Shown here: positions 1 to 8,377 of the stretch, one piece after another
How the letters are laid out: every line of letters begins with the position of its first letter
How positions within the stretch are numbered: position 1 is the stretch's first letter
Assembly (NCBI GenBank): GCA_902478785.1
Contig: CABSMJ010000021.1
Coordinates: 1 to 39,985, forward strand
DNA length: 39,985 bases
Origin: an uncultured Oscillospiraceae bacterium
GTDB taxonomy: Bacteria > Bacillota > Clostridia > Oscillospirales > Oscillospiraceae
Reading direction: 5' to 3'
Translations under genes and position numbers: made by a program
The notes under the pieces: model-generated
Told to the model about the DNA's origin: nothing
The model's database searches: none
Seen by the model: the letters and a program-made list of their open reading frames with translations, nothing else

Positions 1-1445
1 CGGGAGTCGATGTCCAGATGGTTGGTGGGCTCGTCCAGGATCAGGAAGTTGATCTCCTCGTCCATGAGCATACACAGCCGCAGGCGGCTCTGCTCGCCGC
101 CGGAGAGGACGGACACGGATTTGAACACGTCCTCCCCCTGGAACTGATAGGCCGCCAGCCGGTTCCGGGCGCTCTGGGCAGAGAGGTTCTTCTTGGCGTA
201 GATGAGGGTGTCCACCAGATTCCGCTCAGGATGGTCAAAGTGGATGATCTGGGGCAGATAGGCGCTCTTCACCGACGGGCCCTGGCGGATGCGCCCCTCG
301 TCCGGGTACTGCTCGCCCATGATGAGCTTGATGAGGGTGGACTTGCCGGTGCCGTTGTCTCCGATGAGGGCGATGCGCTCGCCTCCCTCCACCTTCAGAT
401 TCACGTGCTCAAAGAGCTGCTTGTCCCCAAAGGCCTTGCCCACGTCCCGCAGGGCCAGCACCTCGTCGCCGTGGAACTCCGCGGAGACGAAGCGGCTGTC
501 CAGCTTCCGGGCCTTGGTGGGCCGGGAGGTTGTCTTCATGCGCTCGATGCGCTTTTCCATGGAGAAGGCCCGCTTGTGCAGGGCGTCGTTGCCCATGAAA
601 GCCCACAGGTGCAGCTTGTCCGCCGCCTCCTGGAGCTGGTGGATCTTGGCCTGCTCCTTCTGGTACTGCTTCATCCGCTCCTGGAACCGCCGCTCTTTCT
701 CCACAGCGTAAAAGCTGTAATTGCCGCTGTAAAACTCCGCTTTGCCGTCGGCGATCTCGATGACCCGGGTCACCGCCCGGTCCAGGAAATACCGGTCGTG
801 GGAGATGGTCACCACGGTGCCCCGGAAGGAGCGGACGTACTCCTCCAGCCACTCGGTGGCGTGGAGGTCCAGGTGGTTGGTGGGCTCGTCCAGCAGCAAA
901 ATGTCCGTATCCTCCAGAATGAGCCGGCCCAGGTTCACCCGGGTCTTCTCCCCGCCGGAGAGGCGGTCAAAGGGCTCCTGGCGCATTTGCGGCGAGATGG
1001 ACAAGCCGTTGGCCACCTTGTTGACGGCCACCTCGGTAGTGTAGCCACCGAAGGCCTCGAACCGGGCCGACAGCTCCCCGTAGCGCCGCAGCACCGCCGG
1101 GTCCGTCTCCCCCGCGGCCATCCGCTGCTCCAGGGCCTGCATCTCCTCCGCCGTTTTTTGGAGCCGGGAAAAGGCCGTCTGCAGCACGTCCTCCACTGTG
1201 TACCCGGCGGGGTACACGGGGATCTGGGAGATCAGGCCCACCCGGCGCCCGGGGGCGATGCGGACGGTGCCCTCGTCCCAGTCCAGCTCCCCGGTGAGGA
1301 TCTTGAACAATGTGGTCTTGCCCGCGCCGTTGCGGCCCAGGAGGCCCACCCGCTCTCCCTCGTCGATCTGGAAGGTGAGGCCGTCCAGAATTTTCTTTTC
1401 CAAATCGAAGGACTTGACCAGTCCCTCTACCTGTATGTCAATCAT
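1..1445 (-). CDS. ABC-F family ATP-binding protein (C-terminus beyond window)
   Basis: Soluble tandem ABC ATPase of the ABC-F class, which acts on the ribosome (translation rescue, or antibiotic protection in some members) rather than in transport. Reading leftwards from ATG at 1445, about 481 residues are visible. They contain a first Walker A (GRNGAGKTT, about residues 37-45), a first LSGGE signature and DEPTNHLDL Walker B (about 165-190), a linker, a second Walker A (GDNGTGKST, about 362-370), a second LSGGEQSR (about 446) and DEPTNHLD (about 470). No membrane segments are seen. The ATG lies 2 bases past the murF stop, and the GGAG ribosome site is inside the murF end, so it is translationally coupled to murF. 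The end is cut by the window. Subfamily is not assigned; a vga/optrA-type resistance role cannot be inferred. Confidence 0.9.
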   Translation of the reverse strand, partial: MIDIQVEGLVKSFDLEKKILDGLTFQIDEGERVGLLGRNGAGKTTLFKILTGELDWDEGTVRIAPGRRVGLISQIPVYPAGYTVEDVLQTAFSRLQKTAEEMQALEQRMAAGETDPAVLRRYGELSARFEAFGGYTTEVAVNKVANGLSISPQMRQEPFDRLSGGEKTRVNLGRLILEDTDILLLDEPTNHLDLHATEWLEEYVRSFRGTVVTISHDRYFLDRAVTRVIEIADGKAEFYSGNYSFYAVEKERRFQERMKQYQKEQAKIHQLQEAADKLHLWAFMGNDALHKRAFSMEKRIERMKTTSRPTKARKLDSRFVSAEFHGDEVLALRDVGKAFGDKQLFEHVNLKVEGGERIALIGDNGTGKSTLIKLIMGEQYPDEGRIRQGPSVKSAYLPQIIHFDHPERNLVDTLIYAKKNLSAQSARNRLAAYQFQGEDVFKSVSVLSGGEQSRLRLCMLMDEEINFLILDEPTNHLDIDS

Positions 1446-1447
1446 GT

Positions 1448-2824
1448 TTACTCCATATCGCTTTGCTGTTTGATTTTTGTGACGATCTCCTCAAAGCGCA
1501 TCACATGGGAGGCCTTCACCAGCATGGCCGTATCCGGCTCCAGCTGGGAGAGGATGGTCTCCATGGCCTCCTCCCGGGTGAGGAAGTGGGCCCCGGCGCC
1601 GCCGGACTCCTCTACGCCCTGGGCAATCTTGGCCGCCTTGCGGCCGATGGCCACCACATAGTCGATGCCAAGCATGACGGCCAGAGCGCCCATATTGTAG
1701 TGGGCCTGCTCTGTCAGCTCGCCCAGCTCGCCCATGTCGCCCAGCACCGCCACCTTGCGGCCGCACTCAGTCTTGGCCAGGATCTCCAAAGCGGCGGTGA
1801 CAGACTGAGGGTTGGCGTTGTAGCAGTCGTCCAGCACCGTACGCCCTTCCGACAGCTTCAAAATACGCATCCGGGAGCCGGTGGGGGTATAGGCGGCCAC
1901 GCCCCGGACGATCTCCTCATGGCTAAGACCCAGGCGCTCGCCGATGGCCACCGCCATGGAGGCGGAGTAGATCATGTGCTCGCCGGGCGCGGGGATGGTC
2001 AGGGCATAGCTGTCCTTGTCCGTGGTGACGCAGCAGGTGATGCCGCCCACGCCGTGGTCGCAGATGTCGCTGATGCGCACGCCGCAGCCCTCGCCCTTGC
2101 CGCAGCGGACGGTCTCAAAGGGCAACTCCAGGGTGCCAAGCAATGCGTCGTCCCCGTTGAGCACCGCCAGGCCGTCGGGCCGCAGGTGGTCGAAGATCTC
2201 GCACTTGGCCTGGAGGATGCCCTCCCGGCTGCCCAGATATTCGATGTGGGCGTCGCCGATGTTGGAGATGACGGCGATGTCCGGCCGCACCATCTCCCCC
2301 AGATAGCGAATCTCCCCGGCGTGATTCATGCCGGTTTCGATCACCGCCGCCTGGTGCTCTGCCGTCAGGCCCAGGAGCGTGAGCGGGGTGCCGATGTCGT
2401 TATTAAAGTTCTCCGGCGTCTTGAGCACCTTGTATCGGGCACCCAGGACGGAGGCGATCATCTCCTTGGTGGTGGTCTTGCCCACACTGCCGGTGATCTG
2501 GACGAAGGGGATGGAGAACTTTGCCCGGTACCAGGAGGCCAGAGCCTTCAGGGCCAGGCGGGTGTCCTCTACCAGCAGATAGGCCTTCCCAGGCAAGAGG
2601 CGCTCCGGCCGGACGGCGCACAGCGTTCCCGCCGCGCCGCCGGAGAGGGCCTTGTCTATGTAGTCGTGGCCGTCAAACCGCTCGCCCACCAGGGGGATAA
2701 AGAGGCTCCCCGCTTCCATCTTCCGGCTGTCGGTGCTCACGGAGGAGAAGGTGATCTCCCCTCCCTGGTCCAGGCGCTGGGCGCCCACTGCCTCCATCAG
2801 CTGCTGTATGGAAATGGATTCCAT
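1448..2824 (-). CDS. murF: UDP-MurNAc-tripeptide--D-alanyl-D-alanine ligase (MurF)
   Basis: Cytoplasmic ATP-dependent ligase that adds the D-Ala-D-Ala dipeptide to UDP-MurNAc-tripeptide, the last soluble step of peptidoglycan precursor synthesis. The 458 residues have the usual family length. The Mur-ligase P-loop TGSVGKTTTK lies at about 111-120, the central-domain region ETGMNHAGEI at about 164-173, and the C-terminal DDCYNANPQS motif typical of MurF at about residue 333. The start ATG at 2824 has an AAGGAGGGG ribosome site. It follows ddl by 15 bases, so the enzyme making the dipeptide and the enzyme using it are co-transcribed. Function is confident from the motifs and the ddl neighbour. 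Confidence 0.96.
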   Translation of the reverse strand: MESISIQQLMEAVGAQRLDQGGEITFSSVSTDSRKMEAGSLFIPLVGERFDGHDYIDKALSGGAAGTLCAVRPERLLPGKAYLLVEDTRLALKALASWYRAKFSIPFVQITGSVGKTTTKEMIASVLGARYKVLKTPENFNNDIGTPLTLLGLTAEHQAAVIETGMNHAGEIRYLGEMVRPDIAVISNIGDAHIEYLGSREGILQAKCEIFDHLRPDGLAVLNGDDALLGTLELPFETVRCGKGEGCGVRISDICDHGVGGITCCVTTDKDSYALTIPAPGEHMIYSASMAVAIGERLGLSHEEIVRGVAAYTPTGSRMRILKLSEGRTVLDDCYNANPQSVTAALEILAKTECGRKVAVLGDMGELGELTEQAHYNMGALAVMLGIDYVVAIGRKAAKIAQGVEESGGAGAHFLTREEAMETILSQLEPDTAMLVKASHVMRFEEIVTKIKQQSDME

Positions 2825-2839
2825 GCCGTCCCCTCCTTC

Positions 2840-3895
2840 TTACTTGCCCTGGCGTCTGGCCTCCAGGGAGGCCGTCAGAATCTGCTCGCACAGTGTGCCG
2901 TAGTCGATGCCCACTGCCGCGGCCTCCTGAGGCACCAGGCTGGTGGGCGTCATGCCCGGCAGGGTGTTGATCTCCAGGAAATAGACGTTTCCATCCTCGG
3001 CCAGGATGAAGTCCGCCCGGGAGTAGACGCTCAGCCCCAGGGCGCGGAACACCGTCAGCGCCGCCTTGCCCAGCTTCTCCTCCACCTCGGCGGGAATGGG
3101 GGCAGGGCAGATCTCCTCCGCCGCGCCGGGCTGGTACTTGTTGGCGTAGTCATAAAAGCCCTGCTTGGGCACGATCTCGATGGAGGGCAGGGCCCGGTCC
3201 TCCAGCACGGCGATCTGGACCTCCCGGCCGGCGATGTACTGCTCGATGACGCTGCGCCCGCCCAGAGCCAGGCCCTGCTCCAGCGCCTGGCGCAGCTCCT
3301 CCCGGGTGCGGGCGATGCACACGCCGATGGAGGAACCGCTGTCGATGGGCTTGACCACGCAGGGCAGCTCCGTGTCCTCCGTCAGGGCATCGATGTCGGC
3401 TGCGTCATAGGACACGGTCTTCCACTTGGGCGTCAGCACCCCCAGAGGAGCCACCAGCCGCTTGGTCAGGTCCTTATCCATGGCGATGCCGCTGCCCAGG
3501 TAGCCCGAGCCGGTGTAGGGGATGCCCAGCAGATCAAAGGCCGCCTGAACCCGTCCGTCCTCACCGCACTGGCCGTGGAGGGCCAGGAACACCACATCTG
3601 CCATGGCGCACAGCTCCAGCACGCCTTTGCCGAACATGCTGTTTCCGCCCTGGCGGCGGCTGGCCCAGACAGCCTTCAGGTCCGGCGCCTCCCGGGCCAC
3701 CTTCTTCAGGTCCTCCGGCAGAGGGGCGGAGAACAGGTCCTCCAGACTTCCCTCATACCCCTCGGTGCCGAAAAACATATCCACAAAGGCCACCTGATGT
3801 CCCCGCTGGCGCAGGGCCTGGCAGATCATGCTGCCGCTGGACAAGGAAACATTGCGTTCGGGGCTCAGGCCTCCGGCCAAAACAACAATCTTCAT
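2840..3895 (-). CDS. ddl: D-alanine--D-alanine ligase
   Basis: ATP-grasp ligase that joins two D-alanines for the peptidoglycan stem peptide. The 351 residues include the LHGQCGEDG segment (about 106-114), the ATP-grasp loop GSGYLGSG (about 129-136), a conserved SGSSIGV motif, and the C-terminal INTLPGMTPTSLVP signature (about 309-322). The omega-loop region reads YDYANKY, with the tyrosine typical of D-Ala-D-Ala ligases rather than the histidine of D-Ala-D-Lac (VanA-like) enzymes, so vancomycin-resistance chemistry is not indicated. The ATG at 3895 has an AAGGAG site. It heads the ddl-murF-ABC-F unit. The leader 3896-4030 contains a small CCCCT/AGGGG hairpin and a TAAAAT -10-like box, but no convincing -35. 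Confidence 0.96.
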   Translation of the reverse strand: MKIVVLAGGLSPERNVSLSSGSMICQALRQRGHQVAFVDMFFGTEGYEGSLEDLFSAPLPEDLKKVAREAPDLKAVWASRRQGGNSMFGKGVLELCAMADVVFLALHGQCGEDGRVQAAFDLLGIPYTGSGYLGSGIAMDKDLTKRLVAPLGVLTPKWKTVSYDAADIDALTEDTELPCVVKPIDSGSSIGVCIARTREELRQALEQGLALGGRSVIEQYIAGREVQIAVLEDRALPSIEIVPKQGFYDYANKYQPGAAEEICPAPIPAEVEEKLGKAALTVFRALGLSVYSRADFILAEDGNVYFLEINTLPGMTPTSLVPQEAAAVGIDYGTLCEQILTASLEARRQGK

Positions 3896-4030
3896 GTGTA
3901 TTTATCTCCTTAATCACCTTATTTTGCGCACCGTCTGTCCCCTCATTGAAAGGGGCCTCTGTTTTGTGCTCATAAGGAACCTATTTTATCAGTTTGTACT
4001 TTAGCACAAATGCCCGCCGAATACAACTGA

Positions 4031-4077
4031 AAAGAGACAAAGCGGAGAAAAGCTCCTGCCGTGGAGCTTTTCCCCGC
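4031..4077 (-). terminator. Rho-independent terminator of the SLH protein gene
   Basis: A stem of about 15 bp with one mismatch (4042-4056 with 4063-4077, loop 4057-4062) lies 15 bases after the stop at 4092. On the minus strand it is followed by a T-rich run (complement of 4031-4041). Confidence 0.85.
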
Positions 4078-4091
4078 CCTGTCAGCTTTTA

Positions 4092-5081
4092 TCAGGACAG
4101 CCAGTCCAGCACACCGCTGTCCTCGCCCTCCAACAGCCAGGAGGCCGCCGCCAGCATCTGAGCAGCGTCGGCCCGGGTCACCGGTGCATCCACCGTCTCA
4201 GCACCGAAGCTGCCTGCGCTCAGGACGCTGACCGACTCCAGGTTGGCCACCGCCTGGGCCGCCCAGGTGGGCACGCTCTCCTCTCCGCTGTACCAGGTCT
4301 CCAGGTCCACATCCGCCACAGACAGTGTCCGGTCCAGCAGCACCGCCGCCTGGCCCACGGTGATGGGCTCATCGGCCGCCAGCGCCGCGCCGCTCTCCGA
4401 GCTGACGCCCTGGAGGAGTCCGTTTTTCACTGCCGTGGAGGCATAGCCCTTGGCCCAGGTGGGGATGGCAGCGTCATCAGCAAAGCCGGTCATGGACACT
4501 TCCCCGGCATCCACACCGGCGGTCTCCATGGCCATGGCCAGGAATTCACCCCGGGTGACGGTGCGCTCCGGCTCAAAGAAATAGGAATCTCCCACCTGGC
4601 TGCCTGTGAACACCCCCAGCTCCGCCAGGCGGATAGCGGCGGCGCAGGCTGGTGAGCCGGACAGGTCCGCATAGGTCACCGCGGTCTTGGGCTTGGCAAC
4701 CGTGATGTCCACCAGGGCAGGGGCCGAGACCCGGCCCTCCTCATCCGTGGCAGTGTAGGTGAAGCTGTCCTTGCCGGTCCGTCCGGCGGCGGGGGTATAG
4801 GTGAAGGTGTCGCCGTCAATGACCACGGCGCCGTGCTTGGGCTGGGTGGCCACGGAGAAAGTCAGCGCCCCCTCCTGGCCCTCTCCGGCCAGAAACTGGG
4901 CGGTATAGGGCACATCCTGATAGGTGGAGATGGTCAGCTCCCGCACCGTGGGCGCCCCCTCCTCCACTGTGGTCTCCTGTTTCTCCTCCTTACTTCCAAA
5001 GAGGGAAAATGCAGGCGTCACTGCCGTCAGCACCAGCGAAAGGGCCAGCGCCAGGGCACAGATGAGTTCTTTTCGCTTCAA
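4092..5081 (-). CDS. Secreted Ig-like / three-SLH-domain surface protein
   Basis: Exported cell-surface protein. The N-terminus (KRK then a hydrophobic stretch ending TPAFS, about residues 1-26) is a Sec signal peptide. Residues about 47-128 form a VCBS/tandem-95-like Ig fold (QPKHGAVVIDGDTFTYTP, then GKDSFTYTATDEEG). Three S-layer-homology-type repeats follow at about 136-190, 200-255 and 265-320 (VTRGEFLAMAM, ITVGQAAVLLDR, VTRADAAQMLAA). Such repeats bind pyruvylated wall polymers. The start is TTG at 5081 (revcomp of CAA at 5079-5081) with a good AGGAGGT site. It is monocistronic between two terminators. At 329 residues it is short for an S-layer protein, so an accessory anchored protein is more likely. 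No enzymatic domain is seen. Confidence 0.85.
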   Translation of the reverse strand: MKRKELICALALALSLVLTAVTPAFSLFGSKEEKQETTVEEGAPTVRELTISTYQDVPYTAQFLAGEGQEGALTFSVATQPKHGAVVIDGDTFTYTPAAGRTGKDSFTYTATDEEGRVSAPALVDITVAKPKTAVTYADLSGSPACAAAIRLAELGVFTGSQVGDSYFFEPERTVTRGEFLAMAMETAGVDAGEVSMTGFADDAAIPTWAKGYASTAVKNGLLQGVSSESGAALAADEPITVGQAAVLLDRTLSVADVDLETWYSGEESVPTWAAQAVANLESVSVLSAGSFGAETVDAPVTRADAAQMLAAASWLLEGEDSGVLDWLS

Positions 5082-5205
5082 AACAAGTACCTCCTGTCAA
5101 AATTCGGATAGGAGTATTGTTTTCCACCGAAGGGAAAGTATGCGGTTCCCACGCTTGGGCAAGGGCAGGAAAAAACTGCCGTCTTTTCCCCAGAGCGCAG
5201 GTAAG

Positions 5206-5233
5206 AAAAAACCGCCGCCCCAAAGGGCGGCGG
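5206..5233 (-). terminator. Terminator downstream of the RodA/FtsW gene
   Basis: A perfect 9-bp GC stem (5212-5220 with 5225-5233, loop CAAA) is followed on the minus strand by six Ts (complement of 5206-5211), 14 bases past the stop at 5247. Confidence 0.9.
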
Positions 5234-5246
5234 AGGAAAATCGGGC

Positions 5247-6395
5247 TCACCGGTCTCGCAGCCAGTCGGGCCGGGATCTCTTTTTGATGCCAGAAATGAT
5301 GCCCATGGCGCAAAAGAGCATCACCATGGAGGACCCGCCGTAGCTGAAAAAGGGCAGCGTCAGGCCGATGACTGGCAGGACGAACAGGCACATGCCCACG
5401 TTCTCCACAGTCTGGAAGATCAGCATGGAGGCCAGTCCCACGCACACATAGGTGGACATAGGCGTCTTGGCCCGGCGGGCCACCAGCAAGCAGCGAGCAA
5501 TGATGGCCCCCAACAGCACCAGCACCGCCAGGCATCCGATCATGCCCAGCTCCTCGCCGCAGGCGGAGAAGATGAAGTCTGTCCAGGCAAAGGGCAGAGA
5601 GCCGCTCTGGGTCTGGGTACCGTTGAGCAGCCCCTGGCCAGTGATCTGGCCGGAGCCCAGGGCCACAATGCTGCGGGTCTGCTGCCAGCCCACGCCTTGG
5701 GGATCGTAGCTGTGGTCCAGCAGGACCATGAACCGCTCCCGGATGTGGGAGGGCATGAAGTCGAAATGCCAGGCCGCCCAGAAAGCCGCCACCGCAGCGC
5801 CTCCGCCGATGATGAACCATCGCAGAGCCACACCGGCCACAAAGGTCACCGCCACGAAGATCAGCAAAAACATCAGCGTGTTGCCCATGTCGCTGGAGAG
5901 CACATAGTACAGTCCCGCAATCAGTCCCAAGTGGGCTGCCAGAAACCCCACCGCCCGGATGGACTTGAGGTCGTGGCGCTCCTCCCGCAGCCAGGCCAGC
6001 TGCTTGCTCAAGAGCACCGCGAAGGTGATCTTGACGATCTCCGCAGGGCCCACCGTTACAGGAAAACCGGGGAATTGGATCCAGGCCCGGTTGCCGTAGC
6101 TGTCCACACCGAAGGGCACCAGGCAGCACATCAGCAGTACGTTGAAGCCCAGGATCCATTTCCACTTCTTGGCGGCCTCTTCGATGTCCACCGTGGAAAA
6201 GAAGATATAGCACACTACGCCCAGCAGGATGGCCACGCCCTGGACTGCCACCAGCCGCAGATTGCTGCTGAGTCTGTGGCTGGCGCTGTAAATCAGCACC
6301 AGGCCATAGCCGCCGGCCAGGCAGCACAGTCCCAGCAGCACCAGGTCGGCCTGCTGGATGAAATCAACAATGGTCGCTTTGAGTCGAGCCCACAT
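5247..6395 (-). CDS. rodA: SEDS-family peptidoglycan polymerase (RodA/FtsW type)
   Basis: Polytopic membrane glycosyltransferase that polymerises lipid II with a partner class B PBP. It has about ten hydrophobic segments. The SEDS hallmark appears as PFAWTDFIFSACGEELGMIG-like sequence (TDFIF plus EELG), followed by the late LPFFSYGGSSM motif typical of FtsW/RodA/SpoVE. The frame is open to an ATG at 6449, but ATG at 6395 (382 aa, starting MWARLK) has an AGGAGC site 6-7 bases upstream and is preferred. A clear promoter lies at 6501-6529. RodA fits the length better than FtsW; SpoVE is not excluded. The neighbouring cell-wall genes support the role. Confidence 0.88.
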   Translation of the reverse strand: MWARLKATIVDFIQQADLVLLGLCCLAGGYGLVLIYSASHRLSSNLRLVAVQGVAILLGVVCYIFFSTVDIEEAAKKWKWILGFNVLLMCCLVPFGVDSYGNRAWIQFPGFPVTVGPAEIVKITFAVLLSKQLAWLREERHDLKSIRAVGFLAAHLGLIAGLYYVLSSDMGNTLMFLLIFVAVTFVAGVALRWFIIGGGAAVAAFWAAWHFDFMPSHIRERFMVLLDHSYDPQGVGWQQTRSIVALGSGQITGQGLLNGTQTQSGSLPFAWTDFIFSACGEELGMIGCLAVLVLLGAIIARCLLVARRAKTPMSTYVCVGLASMLIFQTVENVGMCLFVLPVIGLTLPFFSYGGSSMVMLFCAMGIISGIKKRSRPDWLRDR

Positions 6396-6500
6396 AGTCT
6401 TGCTCCTGTTTTTTGTCTCTTGCCAGGCGCCGGAACGTCTCCCGGGCACAAGCGCGATCTCCCGGGTCTCGGCCCGGGGCCGTCGGTATCATAAGTGATT

Positions 6501-6529
6501 AGTATAGCACACCGCCGCCGGTGTGTAAA
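6501..6529 (-). promoter_or_regulatory. Sigma-A promoter of the RodA/FtsW gene
   Basis: Minus strand: TTTACA (6524-6529), 17-bp spacer, TATACT (6501-6506), with TGC just before the -10 (extended -10). The spacer carries a CCGGCGGCGG run. Its position explains the unit starting downstream of the GNAT gene. Confidence 0.85.
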
Positions 6530-6545
6530 CCGGAGAAAGGCGCCT

Positions 6546-7049
6546 TTATCCTTCGGCGGCATCCCTGCCCCGCCGGGCAAGGTCCTGCAGGGTATCCCCT
6601 GCCAGGCGGTACACCGTCCAGTCCTTCATGGGCTCGGCCCCCAGGGACAGATAGAAGTCGATGCTGGGCTGGTTCCAATCCAGGCACCACCACTCCAGAC
6701 GGCCGCAGCCCCGCTTGGCCGCCAGAAACGCCAGGTGCTCCAAAATCGCCCGGCCGTATCCTCTGCCCCGATACTGCGGCAGGACAAACAGGTCCTCCAG
6801 ATAGAGTCCCGACCGGCCCAGGAAGGTGGAGAAGTTGTGGAAGAAGAGGGCAAAGCCCACCTCTTTCCCCTCCGCCATGGCGAATACCACCTCCGCCCGG
6901 CCCTTTTCAAAGATCCACTCCCGCAGCAGCGCCTCAGTGGCCACCACCTCTCCTGCCAAATGCTCATACTCCGCCAGCTCCCGGATAAAGACGAGGATCG
7001 TTCCCACATCCTTTTCCTCGGCAAAGCGGAAGGTCAGTTTCTGCTCCAT
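6546..7049 (-). CDS. GNAT N-acetyltransferase (diamine/SAT-like)
   Basis: Acetyl-CoA-dependent N-acetyltransferase of 167 residues, normal for a single GNAT domain. The acetyl-CoA pyrophosphate loop QYRGRGYG is at about residues 99-106, preceded by the beta4 segment LYLEDLFVLP and followed by the late CLDWNQPSIDFYLSLGAEP segment. The LEDLFV...RGRGYG...W.VLDWN..AI.FY pattern is that of the spermidine/diamine or thialysine acetyltransferase group, but the substrate is not provable here. ATG at 7049 with GGGAGGCG site. It is divergent from tsaE and is not the ribosomal-protein acetyltransferase RimI often found in tsa operons. A weaker promoter (TTGCCA, 18 bp, TAGGAT) lies at 7074-7103. Confidence 0.87.
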   Translation of the reverse strand: MEQKLTFRFAEEKDVGTILVFIRELAEYEHLAGEVVATEALLREWIFEKGRAEVVFAMAEGKEVGFALFFHNFSTFLGRSGLYLEDLFVLPQYRGRGYGRAILEHLAFLAAKRGCGRLEWWCLDWNQPSIDFYLSLGAEPMKDWTVYRLAGDTLQDLARRGRDAAEG

Positions 7050-7073
7050 GGTTTCGCCTCCCTTTTTCCCCTT

Positions 7074-7103
7074 ATCCTATCACATCCCCGCCCTTTGTGG
7101 CAA
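7074..7103 (-). promoter_or_regulatory. Probable promoter of the GNAT gene
   Basis: Minus strand: TTGCCA (7098-7103), 18-bp spacer, TAGGAT (7074-7079), with TGA before the -10. The match is moderate. It is divergent from the tsaE promoter, which starts 27 bases further right. Confidence 0.5.
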
Positions 7104-7129
7104 GCGGAGGGGAAAAATGCGTTTTTCCT

Positions 7130-7158
7130 TTTACATGGCCGCCGCTTTGTGCTATACT
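7130..7158 (+). promoter_or_regulatory. Sigma-A promoter of tsaE-tsaB
   Basis: TTTACA (7130-7135), 17-bp spacer, TATACT (7153-7158), preceded by TGTGC. It matches the hexamers and extended -10 of the rodA promoter. The expected transcript starts near 7165, only about 23 bases before the tsaE ATG. Confidence 0.88.
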
Positions 7159-7187
7159 GCTGGTGGTTTGAAGCAGGAGGAGAATCT

Positions 7188-7613
7188 ATGGAATATATTT
7201 CCCACAGCGTATCGGAAACGGAGGCCATCGGCGAAGCCCTGGGCCGCACCCTCTCCCCGGGCACGGTGCTGGCCTACCAGGGGGACCTGGGGATGGGCAA
7301 GACCGCCTTCACCCGGGGCCTCGCCCGGGGATTGGGCTGCACCGGCCGGGTCACCAGCCCCACCTTTACCATCGTCAACGAGTACGACGGGCCCATCCCT
7401 CTGTTCCACTTTGATATGTACCGCCTGGAGGACGCCGATGCCCTGTTCGACATCGGTTGGGAGGACTATCTGGGCCGGGGCGGCGTGTGCGCCGTGGAGT
7501 GGAGCGAGCGGGTGAGCGAAGCCCTGCCGGAGGACACCCTCTGGGTCACCCTGGAACGGGTGGACGGCCAGGAGAACTGGCGGCGCATCACCGTGGAAGG
7601 AGGATCGAAATGA
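7188..7613 (+). CDS. tsaE: tRNA t6A biosynthesis ATPase TsaE
   Basis: Small P-loop ATPase required with TsaB, TsaC and TsaD to make threonylcarbamoyladenosine at tRNA position 37. The 141 residues have the normal length. Walker A is GDLGMGKTA (about 32-40), followed by RVTSPTFTIVNEY (about 54-66), the HFDMYRLED switch segment (about 74-82) and the VEWSER motif near the C-terminus. The open frame extends far upstream (to 6495), but ATG at 7188 has AGGAGGAGAA directly before it and a promoter just upstream, fixing the start. Its TGA overlaps the tsaB ATG. Confidence 0.95.
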   Translation: MEYISHSVSETEAIGEALGRTLSPGTVLAYQGDLGMGKTAFTRGLARGLGCTGRVTSPTFTIVNEYDGPIPLFHFDMYRLEDADALFDIGWEDYLGRGGVCAVEWSERVSEALPEDTLWVTLERVDGQENWRRITVEGGSK

Positions 7614-8326
7614 AGATCTTAGGACTGGAGACCTCGGCTCGGGCCTGCTCCGCCGCGGTGACGGAGGACGGCACGGTCCTGGCCTCCGCTTTTCAGTGCA
7701 CCGGCCTGACCCACAGCCGGACCTTGATGCCCATGGTGGAGGACATGCTGCGCAACGCGGAGCTGTCCATGGCCCAGATCGACGCCGTAGCGGTGGCGGC
7801 GGGCCCCGGCTCCTTCACCGGCATCCGCATCGGCATCGCCGCCGCCAAGGGGCTGGCCTGGGCCAGGGAAATCCCCTGCGCCGGCGTGTCCACCCTGGAG
7901 GCCATGGCCCAGAGTCTGGCCCACACCGACGCCCTGGTGGTCTGTGCCATGGACGCCCGGCGCTCCCAGGTCTATAACGCCCTGTTCCGGGCCCACTTCG
8001 GCACGCTGACCCGTCTGACCCCCGACCGAGCCATCTCCCTGGAGGAGCTGGCGGAGGAGCTGCGGGGCATGGATGGGGACAAGATCGTCCTGGGCGACGG
8101 CGGCGCACTGTGCCGGGATGCCCTGGAAAAGAGCCAGGTCCCCTGCCGTCTGGCACCGCCCCATCTGCTGCAGCAAAACGCCGTAGGCGTGGCGCTGACC
8201 GCGGAGGCCATGGCCGCCGCCGGCAAGCTGGTCAGCGCCCAGGAGCTGCTGCCTGTCTATCTGCGCCCGCCCCAGGCCGAACGGCTCCGGGACCGCCAGC
8301 GCAAGGCCGAGGCCCAGGGTCGCTGA
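7610..8326 (+). CDS. tsaB: tRNA t6A biosynthesis protein TsaB
   Basis: ASKHA-fold partner of TsaD in t6A synthesis (238 residues, usual length). It begins MKILGLETSARACSAAV, followed by the conserved GPGSFTGIRIGIAAAKGLA segment (about 64-82) and MDARRSQVYNALF (about 113-125). The start ATG at 7610 overlaps the tsaE stop as ATGA, with AAGGAGG 7 bases upstream, giving tight translational coupling. No tsaD or rimI follows; the next gene is upp. TsaB lacks catalytic activity of its own in known systems. Confidence 0.95.
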   Translation: MKILGLETSARACSAAVTEDGTVLASAFQCTGLTHSRTLMPMVEDMLRNAELSMAQIDAVAVAAGPGSFTGIRIGIAAAKGLAWAREIPCAGVSTLEAMAQSLAHTDALVVCAMDARRSQVYNALFRAHFGTLTRLTPDRAISLEELAEELRGMDGDKIVLGDGGALCRDALEKSQVPCRLAPPHLLQQNAVGVALTAEAMAAAGKLVSAQELLPVYLRPPQAERLRDRQRKAEAQGR

Positions 8327-8377
8327 GCCCTTTTTGACAGCTTTTCATTTCATTCAAATACAAAGGAGACTGGGTAA

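Noticed and set aside
18..1661. Long plus-strand open frame opposite the ABC-F gene
   Set aside because: Antisense shadow of a GC-rich gene. The minus strand carries clear ABC-F Walker and signature motifs; the plus frame has no recognisable motif.
2840..3895. VanA-type D-Ala-D-Lac ligase
   Set aside because: The omega-loop region keeps the tyrosine pattern of D-Ala-D-Ala ligases, and no van genes are adjacent.
1463..3913. 816-codon plus-strand frame opposite murF and ddl
   Set aside because: Spans two genes with unmistakable MurF and Ddl motifs on the other strand. Low-complexity HLGQ/GVG-rich composition typical of antisense frames.
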